Origin: Pseudoalteromonas marina
GTDB lineage: Bacteria > Pseudomonadota > Gammaproteobacteria > Enterobacterales > Alteromonadaceae
Assembly: GCF_000238335.3 (NCBI RefSeq)
Contig: NZ_AHCB03000010.1
Span: 1-64,000 of the forward strand
Length of the DNA: 64,000 bases
Direction: 5' to 3'
Under the pieces are notes generated by a model. It ran no database searches, was not told where the DNA came from, and was given only the letters and a program-made list of their open reading frames with translations. Below are positions 1 through 7,155 of the stretch, piece after piece; the stretch's first letter is position 1; each line of letters starts with the position of its first letter. A program made the position numbers and the translations under genes.

Positions 1-44
1 GAGCCATTAAGCTAACTTGTACTAATTACCCGTGAGGCTTAACC
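1..44 (+). rRNA. 23S rRNA, 3' end only
   Basis: The first bases match the conserved 3' tail of bacterial 23S rRNA (the segment reading GCTAAC..GTACTAATTACC and ending GAGGCTTAACC). The rest of the gene lies left of the window. The 3' end is placed by similarity to other gammaproteobacterial 23S ends and may be off by a few bases. The next 145 bases are the 23S-5S spacer; no tRNA is visible in it. Confidence 0.9.
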
Positions 45-189
45 ATACAACGCCAAACGCGTTTTATGTGACAGTTAAGACAGAAGTTAATGACTAAAGT
101 AGATATTACTGACAGAAAGACTTAAAAAATATTATCAGATATTTTCCAAATTCAGTTAGTGCGTAGGAATACGGATTAACGCCCAAATT

Positions 190-307
190 TGCTTGGTGAC
201 AATAGCGTTTTGGACCCACCTGACTCCATGCCGAACTCAGTAGTGAAACGAAACAGCGCCGATGATAGTGTAGCATTTGCTATGTGAAAGTAGGACATTA
301 CCAGGCT
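190..307 (+). rRNA. rrf: 5S rRNA
   Basis: This is a complete 5S rRNA of about 118 nt. It has the universal CCATGCCGAACTCAG core and a terminal helix formed by GCTTGGT (191-197) with ACCAGGC (300-306). It lies 145 bases after the 23S end in the standard rrn order. Both ends are set by helix pairing and could be off by one or two bases. Confidence 0.95.
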
Positions 308-320
308 TCAAATTGTAGAA

Positions 321-350
321 AGCCGCTTCAGAAATGAAGCGGCTTTTTTA
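321..350 (+). terminator. rrn operon terminator
   Basis: A GC-rich hairpin (AGCCGCTTCA, loop GAAA, TGAAGCGGCT) is followed by a run of six T. It starts 13 bases after the 5S gene. It is a classical rho-independent terminator ending the rRNA operon. Confidence 0.92.
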
Positions 351-471
351 CGTCTGCAGAAAAGTAATCTTCAACATTTTCTTCTCTAAAGCGTAGCGTC
401 TCCTAAGCAAAGCGCCTCTTTGTGAACAGTGTTTTGGTTATTAGTAGAACACCGACTTCAAATAAGAAAAA

Positions 472-500
472 CTCGTTAAATCAATGTAACGGATTTTTTT
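472..500 (+). terminator. terminator-like hairpin before the 5S relic
   Basis: A short stem (CGTTA with TAACG, extendable by weak pairs) is followed by seven T. It sits between the true 5S unit and the 5S-like relic. It may be left over from a duplicated rrn tail, or may end a lost small gene. The stem is weak, so function is uncertain. Confidence 0.4.
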
Positions 501-530
501 CTGTCTGGGGTTTAGTAAATAGCCAAGAGG

Positions 531-645
531 CCATGCCGAACTCAGTAGCGACACAAAACAGCGCGAAGGCGAGCCCCAACCAATGATAGTATCCCATGTG
601 CTATGTGACTCTCTACCGCTTTGGGCACCATGACATTAACTGGCT
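531..645 (+). pseudogene. Decayed 5S rRNA copy with two inserts
   Basis: CCATGCCGAACTCAGTAG (531-548) repeats the 5S core exactly. The copy then follows the real 5S in order: ACAGCGC, ATGATAGT, GCTATGTGA, and GACATTA..GGCT. Two stretches of roughly 20 bases (about 573-591 and 609-631) have no counterpart in the intact gene. They fall on opposite strands of the same 5S arm (helix V/loop E side) and contain short complementary segments (GCCCCAA and TTTGGGC). The 5' third is not recognisable. A hairpin terminator follows, as after the true 5S. I read it as a duplicated, diverged 5S relic. A transcribed structured RNA is possible but unsupported. Confidence 0.7.
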
Positions 646-656
646 CAAATAATAGA

Positions 657-686
657 GACCTGTTACAGCAGTGTGACGGTTTTTTA
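657..686 (+). terminator. Terminator after the 5S relic
   Basis: ACC-T-GTTACA pairs with TGTGAC-GGT around a GCAG loop, with one bulged T, followed by a T run. It stands at the same relative place as the terminator of the intact 5S gene, which supports the relic as a duplicated rrn tail. The remaining bases to 925 show no gene. Confidence 0.6.
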
Positions 687-918
687 CTTTCTTGGATAAA
701 ATAAAGAACCAAACTAATATCATCTCCATCAAAAATGCCAACCAACATAAGGTTAAGTCAATTCTATCTCGTGTCTAGATCATAAACTTTTTACCTTTGA
801 CTACTGAGTTTTGTAATCTACTTTATTCTTTACATCTCTTCTCATTTTGTTGCAATTTCATTCTTGGCTTACTAAGTGACCTGTGTAAGACTAGCTGTGT
901 TAATTTAGTAAATCAGGT

Positions 919-930
919 GACATGAATGTC
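919..930. promoter_or_regulatory. Possible operator at the lipoprotein start codon
   Basis: GACAT-GA-ATGTC is an inverted repeat overlapping the start codon at 926. Its half-sites equal those of the strong double operator at 4519-4569, but the centre is one base shorter. It could be a further site for the same regulator. A 10-base match of this kind can occur by chance. Confidence 0.25.
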
Positions 931-1858
931 GAATAGTAAAGTTTGGAAACTTATAAGCCTGTTTTGTTTGTTTACGGTGCTTATGGGTTGTCAATCTAAA
1001 GAAGAGCAGCTACAACAAACAATTCAAGAGTCTATAAAAAAAGCGGATGCTGAGCTATCACAGCTAGGTAGTGCGCTAGATAATGGCAGTATACGCAATG
1101 CTGTGTTACTTAAAGAGTATGGTGCGCTTTTAAAAAAACAACAGCCAGAGCTTTCAAATGTTGTTGATGTAATTACTTTAGATGCTTCGCGCCAAGGTGC
1201 ACTTTATAGTGGTTTATTACAGCGACTTAAAGAGACTAAAAGTACTTACTTAATCCCCCCTTACGAAGATACGTTGCACAGCATCGATCTTTTACGTGAA
1301 GCTGCAAAACCTTCACTGTTCTCTGACGCTTTAACTGATCCAATCAATATGCTTGCTGATATGTCAAAAGGATCCCTAGCTCGCGTTGGTGCTATTAGCC
1401 AACAAGCCGAGGGTGAAGGGGTAGGTAACCAGATGGTGGGTAATCCCAACTACGGTAACTGGCAAACAAATAGCAGTGGCATCAGTTTTTGGCAATGGTA
1501 CGGCATGTACCGTATTTTAGGGGATGTATTTGACAGGGTTGAATACGGAAGCTGGAGTAAACGCCGTAAGTACAGCTATTACAATGATTATGGTCGTTAT
1601 CGCTACTCAAGCCCTAAACAAATTAAAACACAAAGCGCGCTAGAGACACGTACACGTCAAACATATCAACGCCAAGGTAAGCAGTTCACAAGCCCGTATG
1701 CGAGTAAAAAGACTGGTGCATCAGGGTTAAGTCGAAGTAGCTATACACCGCCTAAGAGTCGCAGCAGTTACTCACGTTCAAGTAGCTATAGCAATAGCTC
1801 TGGTTCAGTTCGTGACAGTGGAAGCAGAACCTCTCGTGGCGTGAGCCGTGGTAAGTAA
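926..1858 (+). CDS. Predicted lipoprotein, first gene of the PspA-type cluster
   Basis: This is a 310-residue protein with a lipoprotein signal (charged start, hydrophobic stretch, lipobox LMGC near residue 22), so it is probably anchored to a membrane through that Cys. The middle part is helical and unremarkable. The C-terminal 90 residues are rich in Ser, Arg and Tyr (repeated SSYS, RSS, GRYRY segments) and look disordered and basic. I do not recognise a named family. The start at 926 has an AGGTG ribosome site. Genes 2 and 3 follow at 25 and 3 bases, so the three are probably one transcript. An envelope role is inferred from the neighbours only. Confidence 0.75.
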   Translation: MSNSKVWKLISLFCLFTVLMGCQSKEEQLQQTIQESIKKADAELSQLGSALDNGSIRNAVLLKEYGALLKKQQPELSNVVDVITLDASRQGALYSGLLQRLKETKSTYLIPPYEDTLHSIDLLREAAKPSLFSDALTDPINMLADMSKGSLARVGAISQQAEGEGVGNQMVGNPNYGNWQTNSSGISFWQWYGMYRILGDVFDRVEYGSWSKRRKYSYYNDYGRYRYSSPKQIKTQSALETRTRQTYQRQGKQFTSPYASKKTGASGLSRSSYTPPKSRSSYSRSSSYSNSSGSVRDSGSRTSRGVSRGK

Positions 1859-1883
1859 AGAATAAAGTTGGAGTTAGAATAAT

Positions 1884-2783
1884 ATGTATGAATTTAATGG
1901 AATAACTACGTGGTCGCTGCAAGCTTTAGCGATAGACTTTGCAATAATTGTGCTGCTATTTGTTAGCCTTAAATATATAAAAGGCTGGGTTTCAAATTTA
2001 CATGCCAATGACGAAATAACAGAGCGTGATAATTTTGCCTTTGGTATTAGTTTTGCCGCTGGTTTGGTTGCGCTGGCTATCGTATTAACCGGTGTAAGCA
2101 GTGGTGCATTTGCTGCAACTCTTCAGCAAGAAGCACTGCAAATGCTTGGCTATGGTGCGCTTGCCATTGTGTTAATTAAGCTTGGTCACTTTTTTCAAGA
2201 CAAAGTTGCACTGCGTAAAGTGAGCCTACATGATGAAATTGTTAAAGGTAATGTGACTGCTTCTATCATTGATTTTGGCCATGTAGTGAGTGTGGCAATT
2301 GTCATTCGTTCAGCACTGTTATGGGTAGCTACAGAGGGATGGCATGGTTTACCGATTGTCATTGCTGCCTTTGTTATTGGTAGCATCGTGCTGTTATTTG
2401 TGAGCCAGTACCGAGTTATGTTATTTAAACGCACAAATAAAAATGGCGACTGTCTTCAACAAGCTATTATTGATGATAACTTAGCTGTTGGTATTCGTTA
2501 CGCTGGTTATTTAGTGGGTAGTGCATTAGCAATCACAGCGGCAACAGGTGTTGCACCGTATGCTGCAGATAATATTAATGCTAGCCTATTATATTGGGCT
2601 GTTAGTGCAGTAGTGAGCCTAGTTGCGTTTATTATTTTACACTTAGTGACCATTAAAATAATTTTATCGGGTTGTGATATTTCTGATGAAGTTAATCGTC
2701 AAAAAAATGTGGGTGTAGCAGCTATTTCTGCCGCTGTATCGTTTGCCGTAGGCATCACAATGGCAACCTTATTAGGCGCATAA
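1884..2783 (+). CDS. DUF350 tandem-repeat inner-membrane protein (YjfL-like)
   Basis: This is a 299-residue, strongly hydrophobic protein with about eight membrane segments in two similar halves. Each half has an acidic/polar loop followed by an AxxxxG-rich helix pair (EITERDNFAFGISFAAGL in the first half; DDNLAVGIRYAGYLVGSAL in the second). This is the DUF350 pattern known from E. coli YjfL, here in the usual double form. Biochemical function is not established for the family. It is often found beside PspA-family genes. The gene sits 25 bases after the lipoprotein and 3 bases before the aminopropyltransferase, so translation is probably coupled. Assignment to the family is firm; any role is not. 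Confidence 0.85.
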   Translation: MYEFNGITTWSLQALAIDFAIIVLLFVSLKYIKGWVSNLHANDEITERDNFAFGISFAAGLVALAIVLTGVSSGAFAATLQQEALQMLGYGALAIVLIKLGHFFQDKVALRKVSLHDEIVKGNVTASIIDFGHVVSVAIVIRSALLWVATEGWHGLPIVIAAFVIGSIVLLFVSQYRVMLFKRTNKNGDCLQQAIIDDNLAVGIRYAGYLVGSALAITAATGVAPYAADNINASLLYWAVSAVVSLVAFIILHLVTIKIILSGCDISDEVNRQKNVGVAAISAAVSFAVGITMATLLGA

Positions 2784-2786
2784 TTC

Positions 2787-4508
2787 GTGTCATCAACAAC
2801 TCAAAGCCCAAGTAAGTCTCGCTTACTTGGGCACGATATATTACTTATCACTGTTATGGCTGTGCTCGCTGGGTGCGGCCTTATTTATGAGTACCTACTC
2901 TCTCACTATGCCGGCCGAGTACTAGGCTCTGTTGAAAGTGCTATTTACGCCATGATTGGCACCATGATAGTAGCTATGGGGCTAGGGGCTTTTTTAGCGC
3001 GTTGGTTTAAAGATGCGTTCACCGCATTTGCTTGGCTAGAAAGCATTATAGCTTTGATTGGCATGGGCTGTATTTTGGCCATAGCAAGTGTGATTGCAGT
3101 TAGTTATTCGCTTCCTCATTTGTTCTCGAGCATTTTTAACCTGCCACCTGACGTTGTACTTAATGGCTATGTATTTCAAAAGTTACAAGAATGGTCACGC
3201 TTTTTACCTTATGTATTTGGCTTAGTATTAGGACTGTTTATTGGTATGGAAATACCGCTTATAGCGCGTATTCGCCAACATGTGTACGGGCGGTTTTTAG
3301 AAAACAATGCAGGAACTATTTATGGTGCAGACTACATTGGGGCAGGTATTGGCGCAGCAATTTGGGTAAGCATAATGTTGGCTATGCCTATCATGCAAGC
3401 TGCTGCATGGACCGCTTTATTTAATATTATTGCAGGGCTTGCTTTTTTATGGCGCTACCATGCCCATGTTCGCTTTGCTAAAGCTTTGTTGGTTTGCCAT
3501 ATTTTACTACTTGTGCTGTTTGGCTTTATTTTAGTGCTCGGCAGCAGTTGGATGAACAGCCTAAGCAACGTCTTATATAAAGATAAAGTTATTTATTCTC
3601 AGGCGACTAAATATCAGCATGTTGTATTAACAGAACGACTTAGCAAAAATCAACCGCAACCTATTACCGACCTATACTTAAATGGCCGCCTACAGTTCTC
3701 AAGTGTTGATGAACAAATATATCATTCAATGCTAGTTTATCCGGCTATGCTTGCCTCTAACCGCCATGATAAGGTGCTAATTATTGGCGGGGGTGACGGT
3801 TTAGCATTAAGGGATGTACTAAAGTGGTCGGTAAACGAAGTCACTTTAATTGATTTAGACGGACAGTTACTTAACCTATTTGGCCACCAAGACGATAAGT
3901 TTACCCCGCCCAAAGCCATCACGCAGCGATTAATAAACCTCAATAGCGACTCAATGAAAGACCCCAAAGCTAACATAATTGTGGGTGATGCTTTTTTAGA
4001 GGTTGAGAAATTACTCGATCAAAACAAACAGTTTGACACTGTTATTATTGATTTACCTGATCCGAATCATCCTGATCTAAATAAGTTATACAGCGATTAT
4101 TTTTATAATCATGTACGTCAATTACTTGCTCCTGATGGGGCTATGGCTGTGCAATCAACGTCGCCATATCATGCAAAAAAGGCGTTTCTGAGTATAGCTA
4201 AAACTGTTAAGGCTGCCGGGTTTGATTACGTGGAGCAATACCAACAAAATATTCCATCGTTTGGTCAGTGGGGGTGGACAATTGCTACCAAAATGGGTCA
4301 ACCAGCCAGTGCACGAATAAATAATATAGGCGAAATGCCGGTATCGTCACGATGGATAAGTAAAAAATATTTACTAGCAAGTTTTGTATTCCCTAATCAG
4401 TATTTTGAACAAATAAATGATATTGAGGTCAATAGGTTAGGTTCTGGTCAGCTTTATGATTATTACCGTTCAGCATGGCAAATAGAGAGTGAATTGTATA
4501 AGAACTAA
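2787..4508 (+). CDS. Membrane-anchored spermidine synthase-like aminopropyltransferase
   Basis: This 573-residue protein starts at GTG 3 bases after the DUF350 gene. The N-terminal half (about 1-260) holds seven or so membrane helices. The C-terminal half carries a spermidine synthase-type Rossmann fold: VLIIGGGDG near residue 330 (AdoMet/dcAdoMet binding), LIDLDG after the next strand, and the catalytic-region motif IIDLPDPNHP. Soluble spermidine synthases are about 290 residues, so this is the long membrane-fused class. That class transfers aminopropyl or related groups to substrates that are mostly unknown. Its pairing with DUF350 and PspA genes suggests polyamine chemistry at the membrane, which is inference. 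No AdoMet decarboxylase or glutathionylspermidine synthase-like YjfC gene is present here. Confidence 0.85.
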   Translation: MSSTTQSPSKSRLLGHDILLITVMAVLAGCGLIYEYLLSHYAGRVLGSVESAIYAMIGTMIVAMGLGAFLARWFKDAFTAFAWLESIIALIGMGCILAIASVIAVSYSLPHLFSSIFNLPPDVVLNGYVFQKLQEWSRFLPYVFGLVLGLFIGMEIPLIARIRQHVYGRFLENNAGTIYGADYIGAGIGAAIWVSIMLAMPIMQAAAWTALFNIIAGLAFLWRYHAHVRFAKALLVCHILLLVLFGFILVLGSSWMNSLSNVLYKDKVIYSQATKYQHVVLTERLSKNQPQPITDLYLNGRLQFSSVDEQIYHSMLVYPAMLASNRHDKVLIIGGGDGLALRDVLKWSVNEVTLIDLDGQLLNLFGHQDDKFTPPKAITQRLINLNSDSMKDPKANIIVGDAFLEVEKLLDQNKQFDTVIIDLPDPNHPDLNKLYSDYFYNHVRQLLAPDGAMAVQSTSPYHAKKAFLSIAKTVKAAGFDYVEQYQQNIPSFGQWGWTIATKMGQPASARINNIGEMPVSSRWISKKYLLASFVFPNQYFEQINDIEVNRLGSGQLYDYYRSAWQIESELYKN

Positions 4509-4518
4509 CAAAACATGG

Positions 4519-4569
4519 TTGACATAATATGTCTGCCGTGCGAATCTTAACTCAGACATAATATGTCAA
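4519..4569. promoter_or_regulatory. Double palindromic operator/promoter of the DUF2170-PspA genes
   Basis: The 13-base palindrome GACATAATATGTC occurs twice, at 4521-4533 and 4555-4567, 34 bases apart centre to centre. The flanks are also inverted (TTGACATAATATGTCTG, then CAGACATAATATGTCAA), so the whole is a perfect 17-base inverted repeat with a 17-base spacer. No T run follows, so it is not a terminator. It lies 20 bases before the DUF2170 start, and the left arm includes a TTGACA -35-like box. The shape is that of a two-site operator for a dimeric or tetrameric repressor. The RHH-like protein at 6428 is the natural candidate, which is inference. Confidence 0.8.
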
Positions 4570-4588
4570 ACAACACAAAGGCAGAGAC

Positions 4589-5002
4589 ATGGAATTAAAC
4601 GAACTTTCAATAAAATTAGCCTCTTTTGAAACTGAAGGCGCTAACTTTGAGTCTTTCTTGATTGCCAATCCAGGTGAGCAAGATGTTTTACAAGTCATTG
4701 TTGATGGAAATGATGAACTTCCAATTTTTGTTACGCAAACTCAAGAGCAGTTGTTATGTATTAGCTACTTGTTTGGCGAAGACGAAGTGAAAAGTGAATT
4801 ACGCAACGAGTTAAACGAAACATTGTTACGTTTAAACGTGCCAATTCCACTAAGTGCATTTGCTAAAATCGATAATAAATACGCGATTTTTGGTGCACTG
4901 TCGGTAAACTCATCATTAGATGATGTTACCCACGAACTAGTGACATTAGCTGACAACGCGATTGATGCACTAGAAGCCGTGACCTTGTATTTAAACGATT
5001 AG
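4589..5002 (+). CDS. DUF2170 family protein (YjfI-like)
   Basis: This 137-residue acidic, soluble protein has no signal or membrane segment. Length and sequence pattern (ELPIFVTQTQEQLLCISYLF, and a C-terminal helix ALEAVTLYLND) match DUF2170, the family of E. coli YjfI, which lies next to the PspA-like YjfJ there as it does here. No enzymatic motif is visible. Its constant partnership with PspA genes suggests it binds or regulates the PspA-like protein. The start has a GGCAGAG site 5 bases upstream. It is the first gene after the double operator, so probably the head of a second transcript, with PspA 24 bases downstream. Confidence 0.85.
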   Translation: MELNELSIKLASFETEGANFESFLIANPGEQDVLQVIVDGNDELPIFVTQTQEQLLCISYLFGEDEVKSELRNELNETLLRLNVPIPLSAFAKIDNKYAIFGALSVNSSLDDVTHELVTLADNAIDALEAVTLYLND

Positions 5003-5026
5003 TAACTAGTTAGTGGAGCTAAGATT

Positions 5027-5719
5027 ATGAGTATTTTAAAAAAATTATTTACAGCAGTACGTGGTGGCGCTCGTGAAGCGGGCGAAGCAATTGTAGATGC
5101 AAATGGTATCCGTATTTTTGAACAAGAAATCGCTGATGCACAAAATGCACTTCACCGTGCTAAAAAAAGCCTGACCGAAGTAATGGCTAAAGAAATGCAA
5201 ACTAAGCGAAAAATTAGCGCTGTAGATGCATCAATTGCTGAACACGAAGCGTATGCAGGCCAAGCACTTGAAAAAGGTAACGAAGCCTTAGCATTAGAAA
5301 TTGCAGAAAAAATTGGTGACTTTGAAGCTGAAAAAGCTGAAAACGAGCAAGTATTAGCAGGTTTTAGCAACCACATTGTAACGCTTAAGCAGCAAGTTAA
5401 AGACGCTGAAAAGTCGATTAAAGAAAATCAACGTCAGCTTACTATGGTTAAAACCACAGAAAGCGTACAGCAAGCAACAATGGCTGTTAACAGCACGCTT
5501 AATACGAATAGCTCTTCGATGACCTCAGCTCGACAATCACTAGAGCGTATTAAACAGCGTCAACAAGACCGTAGCGATCAGTTAGGTGCTGCAAAAGAGC
5601 TTGAGTCAGAAGTTAATGGCGACGATTTAAAAGCGAAAATGGCTGAAGCAGGCATTGGTGACACAAGTCCAAAAAGTGCCGATATTTTAGCGCGCATTAA
5701 AGCCAAGCAAAACGGCTAA
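5027..5719 (+). CDS. PspA/IM30 family membrane-stress protein (YjfJ-like)
   Basis: This 230-residue protein is almost wholly helical: a short N-terminal amphipathic segment (MSILKKLFTAVRGG), then long coiled coil rich in Lys, Glu, Ala and Gln, as in PspA/IM30 (usual length 220-230). PspA proteins assemble on the inner face of stressed membranes as ESCRT-III-like oligomers and limit proton leakage. The placement between DUF2170 and DUF2491 marks it as the YjfJ branch rather than the classical sigma54-dependent pspABC system; no pspB, pspC or pspF is nearby. A hairpin with T run follows at 5739, so much of the transcription may stop after this gene. Confidence 0.9.
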   Translation: MSILKKLFTAVRGGAREAGEAIVDANGIRIFEQEIADAQNALHRAKKSLTEVMAKEMQTKRKISAVDASIAEHEAYAGQALEKGNEALALEIAEKIGDFEAEKAENEQVLAGFSNHIVTLKQQVKDAEKSIKENQRQLTMVKTTESVQQATMAVNSTLNTNSSSMTSARQSLERIKQRQQDRSDQLGAAKELESEVNGDDLKAKMAEAGIGDTSPKSADILARIKAKQNG

Positions 5720-5738
5720 TAGTTCGTACATTTATAAT

Positions 5739-5774
5739 AAAAGGTAATTAAGCGTCGCTTAGTTACCTTTTTTG
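5739..5774 (+). terminator. Intra-operon terminator/attenuator after pspA-like gene
   Basis: AAAAGGTAA..AAGC pairs with GCTT..TTACCTTTT, with a 2-base internal mismatch and a GTC loop, and the stem runs directly into a T tract. It lies 19 bases downstream of the PspA stop and 19 bases before the DUF2491 start. This suggests PspA and DUF2170 are made in larger amounts than the two genes after it. Confidence 0.75.
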
Positions 5775-5792
5775 CTTAAGGGATGCTTTATT

Positions 5793-6431
5793 ATGTTTAA
5801 TTTTTTCAAATCTAAAAAAGAGCCAGAACGTCAGCTTAACCATGCAAGTGAGCTTAAAAAGGGTGACATGTTTACCGTTATAGATTCGTTTGCTTATCCG
5901 TCGTGGTTAAAAGGGCAAACATTGCGTGTTATTGATGTGCAAACTTATCAATATCAGCACAGTAGTGATACTGAGTTTGTGCTTGAGACAAACAGTGGTC
6001 AAGTTGTGTTTTTACAAATAGCACAAGAAGACGGCGAGCAGTGGGCTAATTTTTCGATAAAAGTTCAACGAGATGAAGTAGACGATATTTTCACATTAGA
6101 TGAATTTGCTCGTATTTTTGATGAAGAGTCGTTAACGCATATTGCAGTTAAAAATACTCCTGAGCGTTTTATGCAGTTTTTGGCTAAAAGTTACCAACAA
6201 ACTGAATCGCCGTTTGTTTGTTATTTTCATAATAAAGACTTTCGTGGTCAAAGCCTACCTCGCTATGAGCAAGACGGTGGCGAGCCTTGTGAAATGATAT
6301 GTTTAGAATCGCCTGATGAAGGGCATAGTCTAAATATTGAAATTTGGGATGGCGGCGAAACCGAAGTGTCATTAACACTTACGCGTCCAATTACCGATAT
6401 AGTGGATTTATTTCCTGGAGACGCGAAGTGA
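5793..6431 (+). CDS. DUF2491 family protein (YjfK-like)
   Basis: This is a 212-residue soluble protein. The opening (FNFFKSKKEP), the central region and the C-terminal FLAKSYQQTE..WDGGETEVSLTL segment fit DUF2491, the family of E. coli YjfK. Function is unknown; it co-occurs with PspA-like YjfJ. I chose the ATG at 5793, which has an AAGGGA site about 10 bases upstream, over a TTG at 5772 that lies inside the preceding terminator. The stop overlaps the next gene in a GTGA junction, so translation of the two is coupled. Confidence 0.85.
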   Translation: MFNFFKSKKEPERQLNHASELKKGDMFTVIDSFAYPSWLKGQTLRVIDVQTYQYQHSSDTEFVLETNSGQVVFLQIAQEDGEQWANFSIKVQRDEVDDIFTLDEFARIFDEESLTHIAVKNTPERFMQFLAKSYQQTESPFVCYFHNKDFRGQSLPRYEQDGGEPCEMICLESPDEGHSLNIEIWDGGETEVSLTLTRPITDIVDLFPGDAK

Positions 6432-6748
6432 GTGATGCTAAAGATAAGTGGTTGCGCCAAGAGCAAGCTGTACGTGCAACACAAATGGCATTTGATTTGA
6501 GTAGCGATGTTCAAAAGCAAATAAAAAAGCAAGCAATTGACCAAGAGCTCACGCCATCCGATATGATCCGCAAAATACTTGGCTTAGATGTTAAGTCTAA
6601 AAAGACTCGACAGCGCTTATCGTTCAATTTGAATGATGATGAGATAGCGCAACTAGCGAGCCGCTTTGATGTACCAAGCGAAGATAAGCGCGCGGTAAAG
6701 CAACAAGTAGCAGAGCTTTTAATTGCGCATACTAAAAAAGCTAAGTAG
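6428..6748 (+). CDS. Small ribbon-helix-helix-like protein, possible cluster regulator
   Basis: This is a 106-residue protein. The GTG start at 6428 overlaps the DUF2491 stop (GTGA), a better start than the longer in-frame ATG at 6344 that would run through DUF2491. Residues about 20-55 (MAFDLSSDVQKQI..ELTPSDMIRKILGL) have the strand-helix-turn-helix pattern of ribbon-helix-helix DNA-binding proteins, with a CopG-like SDMIRKIL second helix. A second, weaker copy follows (RLSFNLNDDEIAQLASRF). RHH proteins bind short palindromes as dimers, and a strong double palindrome lies upstream at 4519-4569. Autoregulation of the cluster is therefore plausible but is inference. The fold call is from pattern only. 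Confidence 0.65.
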   Translation: MSDAKDKWLRQEQAVRATQMAFDLSSDVQKQIKKQAIDQELTPSDMIRKILGLDVKSKKTRQRLSFNLNDDEIAQLASRFDVPSEDKRAVKQQVAELLIAHTKKAK

Positions 6749-6937
6749 TTGACATAAATCCTGGCTTATAAAAGTATGTTAAGTAGTTATTTTAGCTAAA
6801 TAATAAGATTAAATGGATCGGTACTTCAATGTACTTTTAAATTTTTTATCAAAAGCTAATGAATTGAAAAGCAGTGCTTTTGCGTTCTTTGTATTAAGCC
6901 CTTACACTAAAGGTAACAATTATAAAGAAGTACTGCT

Positions 6938-7126
6938 TTGAATATTATACTGATTACTTACCTAATTATTTTTGCTTTATTTGGTACTGCAGCAAGTTAT
7001 TTTGTGCGTTTTATATATGCATACTGGGTACTAAAAACTATGCCAATGAAATACATACTAAAAGCAGGGATATGTGTGCTGTTAGTCGTGGTTATTTCAG
7101 CGCTTATTCCGTACTTAAGTCAATAA
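6938..7126 (+). CDS. Small two-helix membrane protein
   Basis: This 62-residue ORF has two hydrophobic segments (about 3-25 and 42-60) joined by a short basic loop (YWVLKTMPMKYILKAG). It starts at TTG with an AAGAAG ribosome site 6 bases upstream. I recognise no family. The gap of 189 bases from the preceding gene suggests its own promoter. Small inner-membrane proteins next to PspA clusters are common, but no link is shown here. The coding call rests on the good ribosome site and the hydrophobic pattern. Confidence 0.55.
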   Translation: MNIILITYLIIFALFGTAASYFVRFIYAYWVLKTMPMKYILKAGICVLLVVVISALIPYLSQ

Positions 7127-7155
7127 CGCTGAAATAGCACTCAATACTTTATTTA

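Noticed and set aside
542..748. 68-residue leftward ORF over the 5S relic
   Set aside because: It runs antisense through the 5S-like sequence and its terminator, has no ribosome site, and its composition follows the RNA relic.
4519..4569. Reading the inverted repeat as a terminator
   Set aside because: No T run follows, each arm is itself a palindrome, and the repeat sits just before a start codon.
6344..6427. Upstream extension of the RHH-like gene
   Set aside because: Would overlap DUF2491 by 88 bases; the GTGA junction at 6428 explains the start better.
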